Of a stretch of DNA of 64,000 nt, positions 35,978 through 44,769 are shown piece after piece. Within the stretch, counting starts at the first letter, position 1, and every line of letters begins with the position of its first letter. The notes below the pieces were generated by a model. The model was not told the origin of the DNA. It saw only the letters and a program-made list of their open reading frames with translations, and made no database searches. Position numbers and translations under genes: made by a program. The stretch is taken from contig NZ_JAEMUI010000021.1 of assembly GCF_016461715.1 (NCBI RefSeq), positions 1 to 64,000 of the forward strand. The letters are read 5' to 3'. The stretch is from Marinomonas spartinae (GTDB lineage: Bacteria > Pseudomonadota > Gammaproteobacteria > Pseudomonadales > Marinomonadaceae).

Positions 35978-37408
35978 TTGCTTGTACAAATAACTGATTT
36001 ACTGTGGAGCTATGTTCTGATCGCATTGCTCATTGCTGTTGGCCTTGGTTTTACTCTGTCGTCCCGATTTGTTCAATTCCGCTTTTTTGGCCGCATGTTT
36101 TCTGTCTTATTCAGTAAAAAAGAAGTAGCTAAGAATGGTCAGCTGACGTCTTTTCAAGCTCTCGTGCTGTCTGTTGCTGGGCGAGTAGGTGGCGGTAATA
36201 TAGCGGGTGTGGCGGTCGCTATTACCATCGGTGGTCCAGGAGCGATTTTCTGGATGTGGCTGGTGGGGTTAATGGGAATGGCTACCAGCTTTTTTGAATG
36301 TACCCTAGCACAAGCGTATAAAACGGCAGAACCTGACGGCTCTTTCCGTGGTGGTCCAGCGCAATACATTTCTCGCGGTATTGGGGCGAACTGGCGTCCA
36401 TTGTCCATTGTGTACTCTATCTTGTTATTGATTACATTTGGTGTGGCCTTTACTGGTGTTCAATCCTATGCAGTTGCTACGTCGTTACAAGATGCCTTTC
36501 ATATTCCTCTAAAAGTGAGTGGATTGGCTTTAGCCGTTGTGATTGCTTTGATTATCTTTGGTGGGGTAAAGCGTATTGCGCGTATTGCTGAAATCCTTGT
36601 GCCTGTGATGGCCATTGGTTACTTATTGTTGGCATTGATTGTTTTAGTAATGAACGCGACGGCTATTCCCCATGCTCTAGAACTTATCGTGCAAAGCGCG
36701 TTTGGTTTAGGCCCAGCTGTCGGCGGTGGTATGGGCGCCGCCATAATGATGGGAATGAAACGTGGCTTGTTTTCTAATGAAGCGGGTTTAGGCAGTGCGC
36801 CAAACGTGGCGGCGACGGCTTTTGTTCCTCATCCTGTAAACCAAGGTATCGTACAGTCCTTTTCTGTCTTTATTGATACCATTTTGCTTTGTACTTGTAC
36901 GGCATTGATTATTCTACTGGGCACCAATTACGATCCTTCTAGCACTAATATTGGGGCTGGCGGTGTCGCGTTAACTCAGGCGTCTTTAGCGACCCATCTT
37001 GGCGAGTCAGGCCGTATTTTTGTCAGTATCGCGCTTTTGTTATTTGGCTTTAGTACGATTTTGTATAACTACTATTTGGGTGAAAACAGCTTAGCTTTCT
37101 TGTTCCGTAGGGGAAAAGGGACATTGGCTGTCATGATCTTCCGTTTAGCGGTTATCTTACTGTGTGGTCTTGGTGCGGTGGCCGACTTAAACTCTGTCTT
37201 TGCTTTTTCTGATTTAACCATGGGGCTGCTTGCGGTTGCCAACTTGACGGCATTGATTATGCTATTCAAAAAAGGCTTACGCATTCTGAAACACTATGAG
37301 GATCAATTGAAAAAAGGTGTAGATAGCCCTGTTTTTTCTGCAGCGGATCTTCCTGAGTTAAATTTAGATGATAAGGCATGGCCTGTTCAGGCGACTCAGA
37401 AAAAGTAA
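35978..37408 (+). CDS. Sodium:alanine/glycine symporter (AGCS family)
   Basis: A 476-residue AGCS transporter with about eleven helices. Family marks are FQALVLSVAGRVGGGNIAGV, GPGAIFWMWLVGLMGMATSF and MKRGLFSNEAGLGSAPNVAA. The preferred start is TTG at 35978, preceded by AGGAG with 7-bp spacing; a TTG at 35891 would add 29 residues without a site. It takes up alanine, glycine or a related amino acid with sodium, probably in the inner membrane as a single unit with its own terminator. Confidence 0.88.
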   Translation: MLVQITDLLWSYVLIALLIAVGLGFTLSSRFVQFRFFGRMFSVLFSKKEVAKNGQLTSFQALVLSVAGRVGGGNIAGVAVAITIGGPGAIFWMWLVGLMGMATSFFECTLAQAYKTAEPDGSFRGGPAQYISRGIGANWRPLSIVYSILLLITFGVAFTGVQSYAVATSLQDAFHIPLKVSGLALAVVIALIIFGGVKRIARIAEILVPVMAIGYLLLALIVLVMNATAIPHALELIVQSAFGLGPAVGGGMGAAIMMGMKRGLFSNEAGLGSAPNVAATAFVPHPVNQGIVQSFSVFIDTILLCTCTALIILLGTNYDPSSTNIGAGGVALTQASLATHLGESGRIFVSIALLLFGFSTILYNYYLGENSLAFLFRRGKGTLAVMIFRLAVILLCGLGAVADLNSVFAFSDLTMGLLAVANLTALIMLFKKGLRILKHYEDQLKKGVDSPVFSAADLPELNLDDKAWPVQATQKK

Positions 37409-37470
37409 GCTCGAATTGGGCGATTTATCTAACGAATAGCCAGTCCCTATTCGCGAAAATAGGATCTAAA

Positions 37471-37503
37471 AAAAACCGCTCTGAATCATCAGGGCGGTTT
37501 TTT
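37471..37503. terminator. Bidirectional terminator between symporter and argA
   Basis: AAAAAACCGCTCTGA-ATCA-TCAGGGCGGTTTTTT has A-rich and T-rich flanks, so it can stop both the symporter and the convergent argA transcripts. Confidence 0.9.
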
Positions 37504-37525
37504 GCTTTTGCGATCAGCGTTTTCC

Positions 37526-38839
37526 TTAACGAATAGTTTTCACAAATATTTTTGAGTTTCGTTGGTAGTTATACAGCGCTTGTTTTTTGGCTGGTAATGT
37601 TGTTATCGATGTCTCACTAAAGCCACGCTCAATAAACCAATGGGCGGTTCGTGTCGTTAAGAGAAACAAGGTGCTCAAGTTTTGTTGCTTTGCGGCCTGT
37701 TCAATGCCTTTTAATAGTCGCTCCCCGCGATTTAATCCACGGTAATCGGGCGATACTGCTAGGCAGGCCAGTTCCCCCGCATTTTCTTGCTCAAATGGAT
37801 AGAGCGCCGCGCAAGCCACAATGGCACCATCTCGTTCGATGACGATAAAACGATCAATTTCATTTTCCAGTAATTCTCGTGAACGGCGAACCAAAACGCC
37901 TTTCTCTTCCAATGGGGCAAGTAGAGCCATCATGCCACCCACATCATCAATGTGAGCGGGACGAAGTTGCTCATAACTGTCTTCGTCTATCATGGTACCT
38001 GCGCCTTCACGGGTGAACAGCTCTCTGAGTAAGGCACCGTTTTCGTTGTAAGAGATCATGTGGGCTCTTGGGACATGTTGACGAACGGCGGCGACACAGG
38101 CCTCTAAAGCGACTTGAGTGAAGTGTGGTAGGGTATTGTTTTGTAAAATGATTTCAGCATCATGGGCGACTAGTTCAGAGTAGAGTGCTCCCTCAAGGTC
38201 GAAAACCCCTTCTTCTTCCGAATAGATGATGAGCTTGTCGGCTTTAAGTTGTATCGCTGCTTGTACGGCAACGTCTTCGGCTTTTAGATTAAAGACTTCA
38301 CCCGTTGGTGAAAAACCAAGGTGAGGCAACAGCACCATGTTATCGTCTTCAAGCAGACGAAAAATGGCGTCGGAGTCAATGCGGCGTACTTCTCCGGAAT
38401 GGCCATGGTCAATACCGTTTACCACGCCCAGTGGACGTGCGATGACATAATTGCCACTGCACACTTTCAAACGAGCCCCTGCCATAGGCGTATTAGATAA
38501 GCCCATGGACAATTGGGCTTCTAACTGCACACGAACGGCGGCTGAGGCTTGGATAATGTCTAACAACTGTTCTTGTGGAGTAATACGATAGCCATCTTCA
38601 AAGACGCTAACTGCATTTTTTTGTGCTAAAGCTTTATCAATTTGGGGGCGAGCGCCTTGAACGAGTACGAGGCGAATGCCTAATGAATCCAATAGAGCTA
38701 AATCATGAATAATGCTGGAAAAATGATCACATTCCAGTGCTTCTCCTGGAATTAAAATAACGAATGTTTTTCCCCTATGGGCATTAATATAAGGAGAGGA
38801 GTGGCGAAACCAGTCCACGTAATTGAGTTCTTCAGACAC
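37526..38839 (-). CDS. argA: N-acetylglutamate synthase ArgA
   Basis: A 437-residue two-domain enzyme for the first step of arginine synthesis. The amino-acid kinase-like domain is residues 1 to about 285 (FVILIPGEALECDHFSSIIH, LVQGARPQIDKAL, LPHLGFSPTGEVFNL). The GNAT acetyltransferase domain is about 290-437 (LACLAVSPDYRGLNRGERLL, WFIERGF). The length is close to E. coli ArgA (443), and arginine feedback via the kinase-like domain is known for this type. Its start overlaps argE by 8 bp, a direct arginine operon. Confidence 0.95.
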   Translation of the reverse strand: MSEELNYVDWFRHSSPYINAHRGKTFVILIPGEALECDHFSSIIHDLALLDSLGIRLVLVQGARPQIDKALAQKNAVSVFEDGYRITPQEQLLDIIQASAAVRVQLEAQLSMGLSNTPMAGARLKVCSGNYVIARPLGVVNGIDHGHSGEVRRIDSDAIFRLLEDDNMVLLPHLGFSPTGEVFNLKAEDVAVQAAIQLKADKLIIYSEEEGVFDLEGALYSELVAHDAEIILQNNTLPHFTQVALEACVAAVRQHVPRAHMISYNENGALLRELFTREGAGTMIDEDSYEQLRPAHIDDVGGMMALLAPLEEKGVLVRRSRELLENEIDRFIVIERDGAIVACAALYPFEQENAGELACLAVSPDYRGLNRGERLLKGIEQAAKQQNLSTLFLLTTRTAHWFIERGFSETSITTLPAKKQALYNYQRNSKIFVKTIR

Positions 38840-40088
38840 GGTCTTCCTCGTCTACGTTGTTAAATGGGTCTATCTTAGTTTGCTTATGGTGTTTGTCGAT
38901 AGGTGGTGTGTTTGCTTTAATCAGTTTGTTATCGACTGTTTGTAGGCAATAGCGATGAATTAATCCTTTTAGAATATGTTGCATGGGTTTTATCTGATCT
39001 AGCGCCATAAACTCGTTTGGCTGGTGCGCTTGGTCAATGGAGCCTGGACCCAATATTAAGGTCTCGATGCCAAGTTGATTTAAAAAGGGGCCCTCGGTAC
39101 AAAAAGCGACACTATCACCTGTTTGTTGAGTCAGTGCTTCACAGGTTTTTAAAATATCTGAGTCTGTAGACGTTAAGAACGAAGGAATGTCTTCAAACAA
39201 GCTGCGCATTTCGATTGTAGTGCCCGTTGTTTCTTCGATTTTGGGTAATATCGTTTGAATCTCTTCCATCAAGGACTGGTTACTCATTCCAGGTAAAGCG
39301 CGTAGGTCAAAGTCCAGTTCACATTTTCCACAGATACGATTTGCACTGTCGCCGCCATGTATACAGCCAAAGTTCATGGTTGGGTAATCAATGACAAAAC
39401 TGGCGTCGCGATATTTTTTCTTCAATTGCTGGCGAAAGGTCATCAGTTCAGACATGACCAGATGCATGGCATCCATGGCGTTATTACCAAGAGCAGGATT
39501 GGATGAATGACCAGACTGTCCTTTAATTTGAATACGTTCCATCATAATGCCTTTGTGGGCATAAATGGGTTTGAGCTGGGTGGGCTCGCCGATCACCGCA
39601 TAACGGGCTTTGATTTTCTGCTGGTTGACTAACGCACGAGCACCGGACATAGAGGATTCTTCATCTGCAGTGGCGAGGATAATTAATGGCTCTTTCAATT
39701 GGCGCAAATCCATATCGCGCAGGGTGTCGATGACCACGGCAAAAAAGCCTTTCATATCGCAACTGCCTAACCCATACAGTTTGTTATCTCTTTCTTCTAA
39801 TGAAAAAGGATCGGATTGCCAGCGGCCTTGGTCATAGGGCACGGTATCAGTATGACCTGACAATACTAAGCCGCCTTCGCCATGGCCAATGGTGGCAATT
39901 AAGTTGACATTATTGGGCCGGTTTGGAATTGCCATGACCTCACAAGAGAATCCCAAAGAAGAAAGCCAGCTTTCTAGCAGCTCAATGACTTTTTTATTTG
40001 ACTGATCCCAGCTGGCTTGACTAGAACTGATAGAGGGCGATGCAATCAGTTGAGACATCATGGTGATGAGTGGCGGTGGAGTGTTCAC
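38832..40088 (-). CDS. argE: Acetylornithine deacetylase ArgE with C-terminal extension
   Basis: A 418-residue M20 metallohydrolase that releases ornithine from N-acetylornithine. Metal-site segments are LVLSGHTDTVPYD, GLGSCDMKGFFAV and ATADEESSMSGA, and the dimerisation domain begins near GQSGHSSNPALGNNAMDAM. E. coli ArgE has 383 residues; here about 35 charged residues (ending KHHKQTKIDPFNNVDEEDRV) follow the normal end. The tail includes the overlap with argA and may exist mainly to couple translation. No ArgR (E. coli type) box was recognised upstream. Confidence 0.93.
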   Translation of the reverse strand: MNTPPPLITMMSQLIASPSISSSQASWDQSNKKVIELLESWLSSLGFSCEVMAIPNRPNNVNLIATIGHGEGGLVLSGHTDTVPYDQGRWQSDPFSLEERDNKLYGLGSCDMKGFFAVVIDTLRDMDLRQLKEPLIILATADEESSMSGARALVNQQKIKARYAVIGEPTQLKPIYAHKGIMMERIQIKGQSGHSSNPALGNNAMDAMHLVMSELMTFRQQLKKKYRDASFVIDYPTMNFGCIHGGDSANRICGKCELDFDLRALPGMSNQSLMEEIQTILPKIEETTGTTIEMRSLFEDIPSFLTSTDSDILKTCEALTQQTGDSVAFCTEGPFLNQLGIETLILGPGSIDQAHQPNEFMALDQIKPMQHILKGLIHRYCLQTVDNKLIKANTPPIDKHHKQTKIDPFNNVDEEDRV

Positions 40089-40215
40089 AAACTATCCTCG
40101 ATCAAAGTGATAACGCTAATATTACTACTGTAGGCTGGGCATCTGATACACTTAGACAAAAATTAAGTTGTCTCTGATGTGATAGGGCGTCAGAAGTAGA
40201 TGAGGTTAAGAAAAT

Positions 40216-41163
40216 ATGGCTACCGAGCTAGAGCTTAAGCTAATGGTTCAGTCCGAGTATCTCCAGTCTGCGAGTGAGTTTCTTGATGAGATTTGCAAAC
40301 ACGCTAGTGAGACAAGCTCTCGTCAACCTACACTCTCTTTGATGAATGGCTATTTTGATACGACCGAGGAGACCCTAATGGAAGCGGGGGTGGCATTGCG
40401 TATTCGGTCGGTGAATCAAGAATATATTCAGACATTGAAAACCCGAGGCAGTAGCCGAATTGGCATGCACGCCCGTGGCGAATGGGAATGGCGTGTTCCT
40501 AATGGGCAGTTAGATCTATCCTTGCTAAAAGCCGTTCCTTTACCAGAGTCGTTAGTGGACTTATCTTGGGGAAAAGATCTAATTGAGGTCTATCGAACGG
40601 ATTTTGAGCGTCAAGTCTGGTTGATAGAAGAGCAAGGCACTCAAATGGAAGTAGTGTGCGATCAAGGGGTTGTCACCTCCCCCTTTGGTGAAGCACCTAT
40701 CTGCGAATTAGAGCTTGAATTAAAGTCAGGTGATGATAATGGCTTATACGAATTCGCTAATAAGTTAGCCCAACAGGTTCCTGTGCAAGTGAGTACAGTG
40801 TCAAAAGCGCAGAAAGGGGTTCGTCTTAAGCATGGACAGATTCAATTTCCCGATAAGCCAAACAGTACAATGACGGAATTGGATTTAGCCGTATATTGGT
40901 ACGAATGCTGGTTAGTTTATTGGGAAGCCATGTTTTATATGAAAGATGACATATTGATTCAGCCCATTCGTCATTCGTTGGTTCAACTGGCTTATTATCT
41001 GTCGTCAGAATTGAAGCAAGAGGTGCTGCAATTAGAGAAAGTATTATTGGCAGCGTCCTCGGAATATGAGGAGGATCTGCTCCCTCATTTTGGAGGTATG
41101 AAGCAAACTGGCATTGTCATGTTAAAAGTAGGTCAATGGCTCAATCAGGCATCGGTCCATTAG
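40216..41163 (+). CDS. ygiF: CYTH-domain inorganic triphosphatase (YgiF-like)
   Basis: A 315-residue protein. The CYTH domain covers residues about 1-200, starting with the E-x-E-x-K motif (TELELKLMV), then YFDTTEETLMEAGVALRIR, QTLKTRGSSRIGMHARGEWE and CELELELKSGD. E. coli YgiF (433 residues) hydrolyses tripolyphosphate and has a C-terminal CHAD domain. Here the C-terminal helical part is only about 100 residues, so the CHAD-like half is shortened. It lies upstream of glnE, as in E. coli. Confidence 0.85.
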   Translation: MATELELKLMVQSEYLQSASEFLDEICKHASETSSRQPTLSLMNGYFDTTEETLMEAGVALRIRSVNQEYIQTLKTRGSSRIGMHARGEWEWRVPNGQLDLSLLKAVPLPESLVDLSWGKDLIEVYRTDFERQVWLIEEQGTQMEVVCDQGVVTSPFGEAPICELELELKSGDDNGLYEFANKLAQQVPVQVSTVSKAQKGVRLKHGQIQFPDKPNSTMTELDLAVYWYECWLVYWEAMFYMKDDILIQPIRHSLVQLAYYLSSELKQEVLQLEKVLLAASSEYEEDLLPHFGGMKQTGIVMLKVGQWLNQASVH

Positions 41164-41273
41164 ATTGCCATGCAGCTGATCCAGCAGAGTGCTTGCTAAT
41201 TCTTTTATCCATAATAAAAAATAGATACTTTTACATGATGTACTCCCGTAGGCATTGTGTAAAGGCTTAAACC

Positions 41274-44237
41274 ATGAAGAAGGAATCTCCTTTGACCCCG
41301 CTTGTGAAGAACACTGCTTACCCTGTTTATTGTGAACAACATCCTAATCGATCGACGCTTTACGAGGCGATTCAAGAGTCTAGAGAGCGTCGCGGGTTGA
41401 CTCTTCTTAATCAAGAGCAAATCGATCGTTTAGAACCGCTATGGTTGTTAAGTGACTATCTGCATCAGCAATGGGTGCGCTTTCCTCATTGGTTAGACGA
41501 TCACTTATGCGAGACAATGTACCTGCCGCAACCATCCTATGAAGCCATGATGGCGGGAGAGGACTACTTTGCTCGCGATGCCGACATGGTTAAAGAGGAG
41601 TTGCCGCAAGAGCAAGAGTCAGCGGGGCTGGATGAGCCGGGGTTAATGAAGCGCCTGCGCCTTTATCGACAGTGGTGGATGACGCGTTTGATCGCGCTGG
41701 ATCTTCAGCAGCAGATTTCTCTAAAGGACTTAACCAGTAAGCTAAGTGCTCTAGCCGATGCCACGGTCAAGACCAGCTTAGCATGGAGTGTTGGCTATTA
41801 TCAGGCACTTTATGGTCACGCGTTGGATCATACAGGCAAAGTACAATCTATGATTGTCATTGGCATGGGCAAACTCGGAGGTAATGAACTTAATTTATCG
41901 TCGGACATTGATTTGATCTTTGCCTTTCGTGAGCACGGCGAGACTCAAGGAGGGAAAAAGAGCCTCTCCCATCAGGAATACTTCACGAAACTTGGGCAAA
42001 AGTTAATTCAACACTTAGATCAGGTCACTGCTGATGGTTTTGTCTTTCGTGTCGATATGCGCTTGAGACCATTTGGTCAGTCGGGGGCGTTGGTGCTAAA
42101 TATGGACTCCTTGGAGCAATATTACCAAGATCAAGGGCGTGATTGGGAACGCTATGCCATGATCAAAGCGCGAGTCATGGCGGGTGACCAGCAAGATATT
42201 GCCGAGTTCGAAGCCTTACGCAAACCGTTTGTGTATCGAAAGTATCTCGATTTTGGGGCGATTGGTGCCTTGCGTGATTTAAAGCAAATGATTGCCAAAG
42301 AAGTGCGTCGCAAAGGGATTGAACACAATATCAAGCTGGGAGAAGGCGGCATTCGAGAAGTTGAGTTTATTGCTCAAGCCTTGCAAATCCTCCATGGTGG
42401 ACGAGATCATGGATTGCAAAAGCCTGCTTTATTGTCTGTTCTGCCTTATCTGGAAAAATATCGTTATCTTTCCTCAACCGATGTTGCCACGCTCACACAA
42501 GCCTATCTTTTATTGCGTCGTACCGAACATGCATTGCAAGCGTATCGGGATGAGCAGACACAGCTTATACCTGAGGATGAGATGGGACGGACTCGCCTAG
42601 CGATTATGGTGGGTTTTGATTCTTGGCAAGCATTAAACGATGAACTGTGGCGCCTGCGCCATCTCGTCAATGGAATTTTCTCTGAGCTGATTGACGATGG
42701 CGAAGAAAGCAGTGAAGAGGTGAAACAGCAAGAAAACTGGCGTTTGTTGCTGAAAAATGCCAAGGATCAAGAAGCCATTGCTGATGCGATTGCTGATATA
42801 CAGTGGCAGGATAGAGAAGCGGCTGTGAATCGGTTAAGTGTGTTTTTAAGCTCAAAAGGCGTGGTCTTTATGCAGCCCATTGGGCAGGAGCGTCTATCGG
42901 TTTTTTTAGCCGCCTTTGTATCGGCATTAGCAGAAGAAAGCGCTCCTGATATTATTTTAGAACGGATTATCCCCATTCTGGATGCGGTATTGCGCCGTAC
43001 CGCCTATTTGGTCCTATTGTGTGAAAATCCCACGGCCATTACCCATTTAATGAGGTTATGTCGTGAAAGTGCTTGGTTTAGTGAAGTGATTTCCAGCTCC
43101 CCAGCGTTACTGGATGAACTACTAGACGCAAATACCTTATTCTCGCCTCCTAGCAAATCCATGTTAAAAGAAGAGTTACAGCAAATTCTGCTGCGGCTTC
43201 CAGAAGACGATGAAGAAGCACAAATGGATGCTTTAAGACGCTTCAAACGATCCATTACTTTACGGATTGCGGCCTGTGACATCACAGAAATCTTGCCTGT
43301 TATGAAAGTGAGTGATCACTTAACTTGGTTGGCAGAAGTCCTGTTAGAGCAAGTATTGCAGCAATCCTGGTGGCATTTGACCCACAAGCATGGTTTTCCT
43401 GTTCAGGATGGGGATCCGGTCAACTCACCACAATTGGCGATTATTGGTTATGGGAAGTCTGGTGGTTTGGAGCTAGGTTATGATTCCGATTTAGATCTAG
43501 TGTTTGTTCACGATGCCCAAGCCAATGGTTACACAAATGGCGACAGAAGTGTCGATCATTTAACCTTTTACACACGGCTTTGCCAGCGTGTTATTCACAT
43601 GCTGACCAGCTTTACTGCAGCAGGCCGATTGTATGAAGTGGATATGCGCTTACGTCCGTCAGGTAATTCGGGATTATTAGTCAGTAGCCTGGAAGCTTTT
43701 AAAGACTATCAGCAAAAAGAGGCATGGGTGTGGGAACATCAAGCACTAACCCGTGCTAGAGCATTAGCGGGTGATCAGGGTTTGATGGCTAAGTTCGAAG
43801 CTTGTCGTAAGTTAATTATTGGCTGTGAACGAGATCGTGTTGAGCTCAAACAAGAAGTCATCAAGATGCGTGAAAAAATGCGTGCTCACCTGGATTCCGG
43901 TGGGAAAGAGAAGGGCTTTGATTTGAAACAAGGCGCCGGTGGGATTATTGATATTGAGTTTATGGTGCAATATCTCGTGCTGGCTTGGTCCTATCAATAC
44001 CCAGAATTAATGCGTTATTCGGATAACGTTCGCCAACTAGAAGCGGCGGCCAATGTCGGTTTGATCGCCAATGAAACGGCCCTAGAAATGACGCAGACGT
44101 ATACTTTGTACCGTGCTTTGAACCATCGTTTGAATCTTCAAAAGCAAGGGCGGGTTGTACAAAGGGATACCTTGGAGAGCAATCAGGCGTTAGTGAATCG
44201 TCATTGGGATGAATTCGTGAACAAGGCGAGCTTATAG
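41274..44237 (+). CDS. glnE: Bifunctional glutamine synthetase adenylyltransferase/deadenylase GlnE
   Basis: A 987-residue regulator that adenylylates or deadenylylates glutamine synthetase, responding to P-II and glutamine. There are two nucleotidyltransferase cores: N-terminal (deadenylylase) at residues 200-215, KLGGNELNLSSDIDLIF, and C-terminal (adenylylase) at about 727-745, KSGGLELGYDSDLDLVF. VDMRLRPFGQSG and VDMRLRPSGNSG repeat in each half. It is slightly longer than E. coli GlnE (946). The P-II protein that would control it is encoded at 58008-58346 in this window. Confidence 0.96.
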   Translation: MKKESPLTPLVKNTAYPVYCEQHPNRSTLYEAIQESRERRGLTLLNQEQIDRLEPLWLLSDYLHQQWVRFPHWLDDHLCETMYLPQPSYEAMMAGEDYFARDADMVKEELPQEQESAGLDEPGLMKRLRLYRQWWMTRLIALDLQQQISLKDLTSKLSALADATVKTSLAWSVGYYQALYGHALDHTGKVQSMIVIGMGKLGGNELNLSSDIDLIFAFREHGETQGGKKSLSHQEYFTKLGQKLIQHLDQVTADGFVFRVDMRLRPFGQSGALVLNMDSLEQYYQDQGRDWERYAMIKARVMAGDQQDIAEFEALRKPFVYRKYLDFGAIGALRDLKQMIAKEVRRKGIEHNIKLGEGGIREVEFIAQALQILHGGRDHGLQKPALLSVLPYLEKYRYLSSTDVATLTQAYLLLRRTEHALQAYRDEQTQLIPEDEMGRTRLAIMVGFDSWQALNDELWRLRHLVNGIFSELIDDGEESSEEVKQQENWRLLLKNAKDQEAIADAIADIQWQDREAAVNRLSVFLSSKGVVFMQPIGQERLSVFLAAFVSALAEESAPDIILERIIPILDAVLRRTAYLVLLCENPTAITHLMRLCRESAWFSEVISSSPALLDELLDANTLFSPPSKSMLKEELQQILLRLPEDDEEAQMDALRRFKRSITLRIAACDITEILPVMKVSDHLTWLAEVLLEQVLQQSWWHLTHKHGFPVQDGDPVNSPQLAIIGYGKSGGLELGYDSDLDLVFVHDAQANGYTNGDRSVDHLTFYTRLCQRVIHMLTSFTAAGRLYEVDMRLRPSGNSGLLVSSLEAFKDYQQKEAWVWEHQALTRARALAGDQGLMAKFEACRKLIIGCERDRVELKQEVIKMREKMRAHLDSGGKEKGFDLKQGAGGIIDIEFMVQYLVLAWSYQYPELMRYSDNVRQLEAAANVGLIANETALEMTQTYTLYRALNHRLNLQKQGRVVQRDTLESNQALVNRHWDEFVNKASL

Positions 44238-44406
44238 AGCTGTTGGTTTATAGTGTCACTCAGTGAAGATTTTCTTTTTATTATCAGTCGAGTAGACAAG
44301 CAAAGCGCTTAGTTAAAATAAATTGATCGTAAAATGAACAGTTTTCGACTATAATGGTCATATAAGAAACGGAAAGTATTTTTTTAATGACGTTTGGGAG
44401 GTTGTT

Positions 44407-44625
44407 ATGGATGGTATCAGTGGCGCAAGTGCCGCCGCATCGTATGCCAGAGAAGCCTACACTGCGAAGCTGTCTCAGGATGCTCAAGTGCAACAGGGTC
44501 AACGGGCGCTTGAACTGTTAGCGAGCACTGACAGTAACCCAAAGGCCAATCCTACGCCAGCCGCTAGCAGCGGCAGCCATATGACAACAGATAATCTTGG
44601 GCAGAATATTAATATTAATGTCTAA
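44407..44625 (+). CDS. Small YjfB-like protein
   Basis: A 72-residue protein with a strong GGGAGG ribosome-binding site and a TATAAT at 44350-44355 about 50 bp upstream. It opens MDGISGASAAASYAREAYTA, has a QGQRALELL helix, then a Pro/Ser/Asn-rich linker and the ending LGQNININV. The MD-start, central ALELL and C-terminal LGQNI(D/N)I pattern recalls the YjfB family, annotated as putative motility proteins. The function is unproven. It stands alone between glnE and a terminator, with no flagellar genes nearby. Confidence 0.7.
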   Translation: MDGISGASAAASYAREAYTAKLSQDAQVQQGQRALELLASTDSNPKANPTPAASSGSHMTTDNLGQNININV

Positions 44626-44682
44626 AATAGGTTAGGTTCTAGGTTACAAAAACTTCGAAGTAATTAACAAAAACTCAATGCC

Positions 44683-44714
44683 AAAAAAGCCAGCTTAATT
44701 AGCTGGCTTTTTTG
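44683..44714. terminator. Bidirectional terminator
   Basis: AAAAAAGCCAGCT-TAATT-AGCTGGCTTTTTT is a perfect stem with A and T tracts on either side, serving the small YjfB-like gene and the convergent sbmA-like gene. Confidence 0.93.
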
Positions 44715-44769
44715 TTTTTGTGTCCTGTTCTGAAATTGTTTTATCTCAACAGAGACAAATGAATGACGA

